Assembly: GCA_023248635.1 (NCBI GenBank) | Contig: JAHFED010000049.1 | Location: 1 to 48,802, forward strand | Source of the DNA: Myxococcales bacterium | GTDB taxonomy: Bacteria > Myxococcota > UBA727 > VGSZ01 | Reading direction: 5' to 3' | DNA length: 48,802 bases | In this document: piece by piece, positions 43,501-48,802 of the stretch | Numbering within the stretch: position 1 is the first letter of the stretch | How the letters are laid out: each line of letters opens with the position of its first letter | Made by a program: the position numbers and the translations under genes | Notes under the pieces: model-generated | What the model was told of the DNA's origin: nothing | The model's database searches: none | Seen by the model: only the letters and a program-made list of their open reading frames with translations

Positions 43501-44829
43501 ATGGGCGTTCGCGGGCGGCTCATCCTCATCACGACTTTGGTGCTCGGGGCGACCGTGCTCGCGGCCCTGCTCTTGTCGGTGCGCGCCGAAGACTGGGAGG
43601 AGCGGCGCGCCGAAGCTGAGCGCGCCGAACAGCAGGCCAGCGCCTTCGCCACCGCCATCGTCGACGAGATGGGCGAAGTGGGTCAGCGAGAACCCCTGCG
43701 AATCCGGCATTTTGTCGCCGCCGTCGAACGCGAGCGCACAGCCTTTGGCCTCAGGGCGCTCTTTGTCCTCGACAAAGACGGCTTCGACGTCGCCCACGCC
43801 CAGAGTCCGCGCCTCGATGCCTTTTTGCAGGCGGCGTTGCTCGAGACCGGCGGGGCCGTGGCCGATCCGCCGCCGCCCGCTTGGCCCCGCCGCCTCGCGA
43901 CCCCGCTCTTCGTCGACGGCCGGCGCTACGTTCTCGTTTCGGTTCTGGATGAAACGGCGTTGAACGCCCAACTCGTGGAGCGCGCCCGCCGCCTCGCCGC
44001 CACCAACCTCGTGCTCTCGCTGGTGGGCTTGTTGGTGCTGCTCATGGTGCTGTCGCGCGAAGTGCTCGGCCCCCTTCATCGACTGGCGGAGATGGCCGAG
44101 GCCCTCGGTCGCGGCACGCTCCAAGTCTCCCGGCTGTTTGGCGGAGCCCGGGAGCTGCAACAGCTGGCGACGGCCTTGCGGGATGCATCAGCCCGCCTCG
44201 GTGCACAAAAAGAGGAGCTCGAAGCCGAAGTCGCTCGTCGCACGGCCGAGCTCGCGGGCGCCAACACCGAGCTCTCGTCGATGAACACGCGCCTGCAGCA
44301 ACTCGCGCTCACCGACTCGCTGACGGGCCTCTTCAACCGGCGTGCGCTGGAGCAGGCCCTCGATCAAGAGGTCACGCGGCAAAAACGCAGCCGTCGACCC
44401 TTTTCCCTGATGATGATTGACGTCGATCACTTCAAGGCCCTGAACGACGCCCACGGGCACGCCGTCGGCGATGTCGTTCTCAAGGGCATCGCCCGCGCTG
44501 TCGCCCGGACCCTGCGCGCGTCGGACATCGTCGCTCGCGTCGGCGGCGAAGAATTCGTCGTCTTGCTGCTCGACACCGAGCTGCCCCACGCCACCACCGC
44601 CGCCGACAAGGTCAGGCTGTCGGTCGGCGAACAGAGCTTCGCTGGCTTGCCCAAGTCGCGCGTGACCATCTCGATCGGTGTCGCAAGCTGGCCGCGCCAT
44701 GGCGACACAGCCGACGGCGTCCTCGCTGCCGCCGACAAGGCTCTCTACGCGGCCAAGGCCGCCGGTCGCGATCGCGTCTGCGCTGCTGTGGAAGACGCCG
44801 GCAGCGCCGAGCCGCGCCAACCGGTCTAA
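43501..44829 (+). CDS. Membrane-bound diguanylate cyclase with periplasmic sensor and HAMP-like linker (442 aa)
   Basis: Two transmembrane helices, at about 7-26 and 168-190, bracket a periplasmic sensor of about 140 residues. A HAMP-like linker and coiled coil follow (about 190-275), then a GGDEF domain: DSLTGLFNRRAL, DVDHFKALNDAHGH, and the active site GGEEF at 348-352. The inhibitory RxxD site (RASD, 339-342) is present five residues before it, so feedback by c-di-GMP is expected. It synthesises cyclic di-GMP from two GTP. Two PilZ receptors lie in the same window (28531 and 30143). The TAA stop touches structured repeat copy 2. Confidence 0.95.
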   Translation: MGVRGRLILITTLVLGATVLAALLLSVRAEDWEERRAEAERAEQQASAFATAIVDEMGEVGQREPLRIRHFVAAVERERTAFGLRALFVLDKDGFDVAHAQSPRLDAFLQAALLETGGAVADPPPPAWPRRLATPLFVDGRRYVLVSVLDETALNAQLVERARRLAATNLVLSLVGLLVLLMVLSREVLGPLHRLAEMAEALGRGTLQVSRLFGGARELQQLATALRDASARLGAQKEELEAEVARRTAELAGANTELSSMNTRLQQLALTDSLTGLFNRRALEQALDQEVTRQKRSRRPFSLMMIDVDHFKALNDAHGHAVGDVVLKGIARAVARTLRASDIVARVGGEEFVVLLLDTELPHATTAADKVRLSVGEQSFAGLPKSRVTISIGVASWPRHGDTADGVLAAADKALYAAKAAGRDRVCAAVEDAGSAEPRQPV

Positions 44830-45042
44830 TCCCGCATCCCCTTGATGTTCGACCGCGTTCCGAGCTGGGAAAGACGCGGGATGATGCGCGTGAAGCGCGC
44901 CCGCGGAACGCGGAGTTGGTGGGGGGCCCCGCGTCCGGCTCCGCCGGCGCGGGGGGAGGTCTGCATCAGACCTCCCAGAAGAGCATCCCCGACGGAGCTG
45001 AACGAGACCGCTCCGCGGTCGAAGTTCAGCGAGATCGGGGAT
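44829..45042. repeat. Structured ~214-base dispersed repeat, copy 2
   Basis: Same orientation and about 97% identical to 38379-38591. The left end touches the TAA of the diguanylate cyclase gene. One substitution (C to T) falls in the 3-base loop of the 10-bp hairpin, and two others create a longer stem (GCTGAAC with GTTCAGC) around the GACCGC/GCGGTC hairpin, so changes respect the fold. See copy 1 for the layout. Confidence 0.85.
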
Positions 45043-45239
45043 AAGCCCAAGGTCTCGGAGCCGTGGACATGCTGGGTGGCGACGACAACGACGTCGTCGT
45101 GGACGTTGGCTCATCGAAAACAGGCACAGCGCGCAGCCACAATCATGTCGTCTCGCGGGCTGATCAGCGTGGATCGCGCGAGCGCGGCAGCAATGGTCTC
45201 AACATGTCTTTGGATCATGGGTCTTGCAGAGGAACAAGA
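45043..45239. other. Intergenic stretch without a recognised gene
   Basis: Between structured repeat copy 2 and the terminator of the small Lys/Ala-rich gene. Short frames exist on both strands but none has a convincing start, ribosome binding site or composition. Nothing else recognised. Confidence 0.5.
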
Positions 45240-45283
45240 GACAAAAACAAAAGCGGGCGAAGACTTATCGTCCGTCGCCCGCT
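45240..45283 (-). terminator. Rho-independent terminator of the Lys/Ala-rich gene
   Basis: On the minus strand AGCGGGCGA (45283-45275) pairs with TCGCCCGCT (45260-45252), a 9-bp GC-rich stem, and is followed by TTTTGTTTTTGT (45251-45240). It is the clearest intrinsic terminator in the window and fits a transcript coming from the gene at 45591, with a ~140-base 3' untranslated region between the stop (45427) and the stem. Confidence 0.75.
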
Positions 45284-45359
45284 CTTGCCTGCGTCACGCA
45301 GTGACATGTGAAAACTTGATCGTTCAGGACGCCAAAAGCGACTTGAAGTTCGGATGTTC

Positions 45360-45377
45360 AAGACGCGATTGCGTCTT
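45360..45377. promoter_or_regulatory. Hairpin in the 3' untranslated region
   Basis: AAGACGC (45360-45366) pairs with GCGTCTT (45371-45377) around GATT. It lies between the Lys/Ala-rich gene stop and its terminator. Possible mRNA stability element. Confidence 0.45.
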
Positions 45378-45396
45378 GCAATGTCACTGTGTGTCG

Positions 45397-45426
45397 ACCG
45401 GAACGTCCAAAAGGACGCCATCCGGT
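45397..45426. promoter_or_regulatory. Stem-loop directly after the Lys/Ala-rich gene stop
   Basis: ACCGGA and TCCGGT at the ends pair, and an inner CGTCC/GGACG stem with a 4-base loop follows after a small bulge. It begins one base after the stop codon (45427) on the minus strand and has no T-run, so it is more likely a transcript 3' structure than the terminator. Confidence 0.45.
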
Positions 45427-45591
45427 TCAGCTCGCAGCAGCAGCCGCCGGCTTCTTCGCAGCCTTCTTCTTCGCCTTCTTCGCGGGCTTCTTCGCGGCCT
45501 TCTTCGCCGTCTTCTTTGCGGCTTTCTTCGCCGCCTTCTTCGCCGGCTTCTTCGCCGCAGCCTTCTTCTTACCAGCCTTCTTGGTCGCCAT
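45427..45591 (-). CDS. Very short Lys/Ala-rich histone H1-like DNA-binding protein (54 aa)
   Basis: 54 residues from ATG at 45591, with a strong ribosome binding site (GAGGAG, about 45598-45603 on the plus-strand numbering). The sequence starts MATKKAGKKKAAAKKPAKK and is almost only Lys, Ala and Pro in AAKKP/AAKKA units, like the C-terminal tail of eukaryotic histone H1 and the bacterial Lys/Ala-rich nucleoid proteins. It is inferred to bind DNA non-specifically and help compact the nucleoid. It has its own terminator (45240-45283). It is too short for ordinary gene-finding cut-offs and was found by reading the frame. Codon use is AAG- and GCG/GCC-rich, in line with the composition. Confidence 0.8.
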   Translation of the reverse strand: MATKKAGKKKAAAKKPAKKAAKKAAKKTAKKAAKKPAKKAKKKAAKKPAAAAAS

Positions 45592-46315
45592 GATTCACTC
45601 CTCTGTGGTTGAGCCGACGCCGTCGTCTCTGCAGGCGACGTCGGCGTTGGGCGTCCGGGCTCGAGCGGAAGGGCTCGGGCCGGAATTCTTGAAGGCCCCA
45701 ACGTGCCCGTTCAGCGCGCCCGGATGGCACGACACTGAAAAGCGCGAGAGGCCACCGCTCCTGGACCCAGCAGGGACCGGGAGTCTGTACGCAGCAATGC
45801 TGTTCTGGAGACGTTCGACGGCGGTTTTCCGACCCCTTGGGGGAGTCGAAGTGAACCGCATTCTCCGGCCGGACGACACCTTGTTGTTGCCGTTGGCGAT
45901 GGAGTTGTCCGCGCACTTGACATGCGCTGACGGATGCTGTGGTCCGTTTTCCGCTCTTTCGTTTGGACCGTGACTCACAAGACCGTTCATCGACACTCGC
46001 CTGAAGAGCACTGCTGCGCTCATTCCCTTTTTAATCCTTGATGGACTGTGAGCGCCAGTCTTTTTTGCAAGCGAGGCGCGCGCGTGATGCGTTGGCTGTC
46101 CGAAACACCATGCGCGAACGCAGCGCGCGCATGCACGTGTTGAAGCGCATCGATGAGTTGTCGTCGAGAAACATGGTTCGCGTGTGATCGATGCGCACGA
46201 GCACAGTGCTTCGCGTTGCACGTGAGGTTTTCTGTCTCGCGACTGTCTCACTGCGTTTTTTTTTTCGGAGCGAGCGCGCGCATCGCGTTGATCGCACGAT
46301 CACGATCGTGATCGA
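45592..46315. other. ~700-base gene-poor region upstream of the histone-like gene
   Basis: No convincing gene. A 218-residue frame on the minus strand (46251-45595) lacks a good start and has mixed, low-complexity composition, so it is not called. The region has lower GC than its surroundings, many GCGC and GATC steps near 46070-46315 and a run of ten T at 46256-46265. It probably holds the promoter and 5' leader of the 54-residue gene; no exact promoter was identified. Confidence 0.5.
46297..46314. repeat. 18-bp perfect palindrome next to a stop codon
   Basis: CGATCACGATCGTGATCG at 46297-46314 is fully self-complementary and ends two bases from the TGA of the RlmK-like gene (46316-46318). 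Several more GATC sites lie around it. It may be a protein-binding site, or in RNA a 7-bp stem with a GATC loop. Confidence 0.55.
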
Positions 46316-47344
46316 TCACCCGCGTGTCGCGCTCTTGATCGAGCGGCTGATGCGAAACGCGCAGTGCGGCGATCGCTGAAAATCCGGAGGGCAAGTTCGG
46401 GCCGTGACGTCGTCGACCACGACGTCCTGGCCCAGACCGGCGAGATCACCCAGACGAAAACCGCGCAGGTTGCTGGAGAACCACACCACACCAGCGGGCC
46501 GACACACGCGCAGCGCGGCACCGATCAACCAAAGATGATCTCGAGCGACATCAAAGTCCTGTTGGGCGCGTCGGCTGCGGGAGAAAGAAGGAGGATCGAC
46601 AACGACGACGTCGTAGGCGGCTTCGGTTTCTTCCTGCAGAAAGGCCAATGCGTCGGCTCGCAACACGCGGTGTGCTGGGCCCGCCGGACCGACGCCTCGC
46701 GCATCGATCCGGTTGAGCGCCAGATTCTCTTCGGCCCAGCGCGTGGTTTGGAGCGACAGATCCACCGATGTCGTCGACGACGCGCCGGCCAGCGCGGCCT
46801 GCACGCTGAAGCTGCCGGTGTAGGCAAAGAGGTTGAGCAGCGACAGGCCCTGACTCTCCTGGGCCACCAGCCGGCGGGTGGTGCGGTGATCGAGAAAAAG
46901 GCCCGGATCTCGTCGCGCGCCCAACTTCACGAGCAAACGCGCCGGTCCCTCGCGCACGATCAGCGAGAGGACCGAGGCCGCCGCATCTTCGCCTTCGACT
47001 TCGCCCCCGCGCTCGCGCTCGCGCAGCTGCGGAAAGACGTGGGCTTGGTGAATCGAGAGTGCGCCAGCCACCACGGCGACAGCGGCGGTGACGACGTCGT
47101 CGTAGGCCGCACCACCTCCGTGGCGGGGGGCGAAGGCCACGAGGCTCGCGGCCCGAAGGGGCTCACCCTCAGGCGTCGTGCCCTCGAAGACGTCGATCTG
47201 CAGCGGGAGCTCGGGAATGTCGCGGTCGTAGACGCGGTAGCAGGTCACGCCCTCGCGGCTGCGCCAAGAGCGCAGCCGCGCTTCGTTCTTTCGCAGCCGG
47301 TTTGCCAGCGCGGCCAGCGAACGCGCAGCCTCAGGTGCAGTCAT
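46316..47344 (-). CDS. RlmK/RlmI-like 23S rRNA methyltransferase (342 aa)
   Basis: Class I SAM-dependent methyltransferase. The N-terminus (RLRKNEARLRSWRSREGVTCYRVYDRDIPE) matches the start of the RlmK half of RlmKL, and KLGARRDPGLFLDHR (about 140-153) matches its 'DTGLFLDHR' element. SAM motif I is LLNLFAYTGSFSV (169-181) and the catalytic loop is VVVDPPSF (247-254). Known relatives make m7G2069 (RlmK) or m5C1962 (RlmI) in 23S rRNA; the N-terminal features favour RlmK, and the length fits a stand-alone RlmK rather than the fused RlmKL. Not certain which base is modified. Confidence 0.85.
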   Translation of the reverse strand: MTAPEAARSLAALANRLRKNEARLRSWRSREGVTCYRVYDRDIPELPLQIDVFEGTTPEGEPLRAASLVAFAPRHGGGAAYDDVVTAAVAVVAGALSIHQAHVFPQLRERERGGEVEGEDAAASVLSLIVREGPARLLVKLGARRDPGLFLDHRTTRRLVAQESQGLSLLNLFAYTGSFSVQAALAGASSTTSVDLSLQTTRWAEENLALNRIDARGVGPAGPAHRVLRADALAFLQEETEAAYDVVVVDPPSFSRSRRAQQDFDVARDHLWLIGAALRVCRPAGVVWFSSNLRGFRLGDLAGLGQDVVVDDVTARTCPPDFQRSPHCAFRISRSIKSATRG

Positions 47345-47380
47345 GGGGCCTCGCGCGCCGACGCTCCGAGAGCACTACGC

Positions 47381-48052
47381 TCAGGTGCCCAGCAGGGTCC
47401 AAGAGACCACGCACTCGGCCAGGGCAGACTTGACCTCGAGGCGGAGCTCCTCGGGGCCTGGCGCCCACACCGCGGTGCCGCTGGCGGCGTCGACAAGAGG
47501 GAAGCGGAAGAGATAGAGGTCGTCGAAGCGATCGATGAAGGGGAAAACCTCTTTCACCGCCGGCGATGGCCGCACGTTCTCGACGCTGAGGGGCTTCACC
47601 TTCTTGTCGCCGCGGACGAGCACGGTGTCCCAGATGCTGTAGCTGGCGGAGAGATCGCGGTTCTTCTGGTCGGCGGCGTACATGGCCACAAAGACCAGCA
47701 CCTGCTCTTCGCCCTCGGGATGGCTCAGCGTCTTCTTCGCACCCACGCCTTCGTCGGCGGTCCCCAGGCCCACGAGCTCGCGTTGGGTCTCGTCGGCAAA
47801 GCGGCCGTGGAAGTGATCGCGCTCGTCGAGGAAGGCCTTGCGCAGGCGGGGCGTGATCAGGGTGGCCCGCAGGTCCGCCTCTCGCATCGCCCACTTGTAC
47901 GGTTCGACCCGGCGGGTGGCGGCCAACAGCTCCTCTTGCCAGGTCGACGGCGACGCCGGCGGCGCCAGCGTCACTCCTCCCGTCTGGGGAAAAGCGGTGG
48001 CGCACGCGGCCAGGCCGAGCACCATCAAGAGACAGCTGAATCGGTGCTTCAT
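47381..48052 (-). CDS. Lipoprotein of unknown function (223 aa)
   Basis: Signal peptide MKHRFSCLLMVLGLAACATA with lipobox LAAC (Cys17). The mature part contains no recognised domain; it has mixed alpha/beta content with segments such as KWAMREADLRATLITPRLRKAFLDERDHFHGRF and LVFVAMYAADQKNRDLSA. Position between pyrE and the methyltransferase on the same strand suggests one transcript, but functions are unrelated. Confidence 0.8.
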   Translation of the reverse strand: MKHRFSCLLMVLGLAACATAFPQTGGVTLAPPASPSTWQEELLAATRRVEPYKWAMREADLRATLITPRLRKAFLDERDHFHGRFADETQRELVGLGTADEGVGAKKTLSHPEGEEQVLVFVAMYAADQKNRDLSASYSIWDTVLVRGDKKVKPLSVENVRPSPAVKEVFPFIDRFDDLYLFRFPLVDAASGTAVWAPGPEELRLEVKSALAECVVSWTLLGT

Positions 48053-48080
48053 CGTGGTTCCTCGGGGCCGTTTTCTGCCC

Positions 48081-48671
48081 TCAAACGGGGCCCCGCTGAG
48101 AAGGGAAGTCAGAGACGTCGAAGAGGGAATGCACCGACAGCCCCAGGGCGCTCAAGGCCTCCCGGCCGCCCGCCTGGCGATCGACGATGGTCAGCACCGT
48201 GTCGACGACGTAGCCGTAACCCCGCAGGCGCTCGACGGCGGTCTTGCTGGCCTGGCCGGTGGTGACGACGTCTTCGACGACCGCGACGCGGCTGCCCACT
48301 GGAACTTTGCGGGTGCCCTCGAGGTAGGCGCCCGTGCCGTGTCCTTTGGCCTCCTTGCGCACGTACACCGCATGCAGCTCACGCCCTTGCAGCGTCGACC
48401 ACATGGCCGTCGCCGATGCCAGCGGATCGGCCCCCAAGGTCAGCCCGCCGACGGCGACGTGGGCAGGGCGCCCGTCTTGCTCGGCGCGGGCAAGCAGCTC
48501 GCTGAAACATGCGCCCACGAGAACGTGGCCGGTCCCGGTGAGCACGGCTTGTTTGCAATCAATGTAGAAATGGGACTTCTGCCCCGACGACAGCGTCACG
48601 TCCCGCTCTTCGTAGGAGAGCTGCTTCAACAGCCCCAGCAAGGCCAAGCGGCGGCTCATGAAGGTGTCCAT
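48081..48671 (-). CDS. pyrE: Orotate phosphoribosyltransferase
   Basis: 196 residues, family length. The PRPP-binding motif VAVVEDVVTTG is at 129-139, the family AVYVRKEAKGHGTG element precedes it (about 101-114), and the N-terminus has VTLSSGQKSHFYIDCKQ, typical of PyrE. It joins orotate to PRPP to make OMP in pyrimidine synthesis. The ATG at 48671 is used; an in-frame ATG at 48659 is also possible. Confidence 0.95.
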   Translation of the reverse strand: MDTFMSRRLALLGLLKQLSYEERDVTLSSGQKSHFYIDCKQAVLTGTGHVLVGACFSELLARAEQDGRPAHVAVGGLTLGADPLASATAMWSTLQGRELHAVYVRKEAKGHGTGAYLEGTRKVPVGSRVAVVEDVVTTGQASKTAVERLRGYGYVVDTVLTIVDRQAGGREALSALGLSVHSLFDVSDFPSQRGPV

Positions 48672-48676
48672 GTTGC

Positions 48677-48802
48677 TTACTTCCGCTTCACGATCACCCG
48701 AGCCTTTTGCGCCTTTTGCGGGAGGCCCTTGGCGGCAGGGGGTTCGCCAGAGAGAACCGGAGCCTCTTCTTCTTCGTCGTCGACGAGCTGCGGTGCCGGT
48801 GG
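48677..48802 (-). CDS. C-terminal end of an unidentified gene, 5' part beyond window
   Basis: Only 41 residues and the TAA stop (48679-48677) are inside the window. The visible part is acidic then Pro/Ala-rich and ends with a basic tail (QKARVIVKRK), too short to identify. It ends 5 bases before the pyrE ATG, so it is probably the gene before pyrE in the same transcript. Confidence 0.6.
   Translation of the reverse strand, partial: PPAPQLVDDEEEEAPVLSGEPPAAKGLPQKAQKARVIVKRK

Noticed and set aside
45595-46251. Minus-strand 218-residue frame in the gene-poor region
   Set aside because: No ribosome binding site at its start, mixed composition, no motif.
46364-48265. Plus-strand frame of 633 codons
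   Set aside because: Antisense to three minus-strand genes.
1-48802. rRNA, tRNA, phage or insertion-sequence genes
   Set aside because: No transposase, integrase, capsid or RNA-gene motif was recognised anywhere in the window; short tRNAs could still be missed by eye.

Overview
This window is GC-rich DNA with very heavy use of GAC and GTC codons. It most likely comes from a member of the Myxococcota (the former deltaproteobacterial myxobacteria) or a close relative. The main support is two MYXO-CTERM-like tails (genes ending at 1427 and 38216), two DUF4215 / Myxococcus cysteine-rich repeats (near 1600-1690 and 12990-13080), giant CSLREA/beta-helix and IPT/TIG surface proteins, many secreted lipoproteins, and abundant regulators (ECF sigma factor, c-di-GMP proteins, NtrC-like regulator). 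No rRNA, tRNA, phage, insertion sequence or CRISPR array was recognised.

Layout. (1) 1-13083: a cell-surface block. Two tandem paralogous CSLREA-type beta-helix proteins on the minus strand (one cut by the window start) diverge from a 1,722-residue IPT/TIG lipoprotein. (2) 13087-18616: a run on the plus strand of a 99-residue protein, an ~1,110-residue protein of unknown function with a helical-repeat-like C-terminal half, and a membrane SPFH protein with four vault-like N-terminal repeats. It converges on a pair on the minus strand: a J-domain-like protein without a recognisable HPD motif, translationally coupled to a membrane protein. (3) 20526-26862, minus strand: a PHP-domain lipoprotein, an NlpC/P60-like putative hydrolase, an alpha/beta hydrolase and a TPR plus double cyclic-nucleotide-binding protein. 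(4) 26961-31876, plus strand: an unrecognised 518-residue protein, a PilZ protein, a FliJ/SctO-like coiled coil with a coupled small protein, and a PilZ-TM-AMIN protein. (5) 31999-36143: a compact operon of ECF sigma factor, membrane anti-sigma-like protein with a DUF4384-like outer domain, and a secreted caspase-like protein that appears to end in an outer-membrane beta-barrel, followed by a lipoprotein. (6) 36309-44829: a MYXO-CTERM zincin-like protein, an Omp85-like barrel, HprK and PtsN (overlapping), an NtrC-type regulator lacking the GAFTGA loop, and a divergent membrane diguanylate cyclase. (7) 45043-48802, minus strand: an unannotated-looking 54-residue Lys/Ala histone-H1-like protein with its own terminator, a 700-base gene-poor stretch, an RlmK-like methyltransferase, a lipoprotein, PyrE and the tail of another gene.

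The best candidates for something new are the sigma/anti-sigma/caspase-barrel operon, the 99-aa / 1,110-aa / SPFH run, and a ~213-base highly structured repeat present in two ~97% identical copies (38379-38591 and 44829-45042), each abutting a stop codon, whose differences mostly fall in loops or keep pairing. All family calls come from reading motifs by eye; no database search was run.
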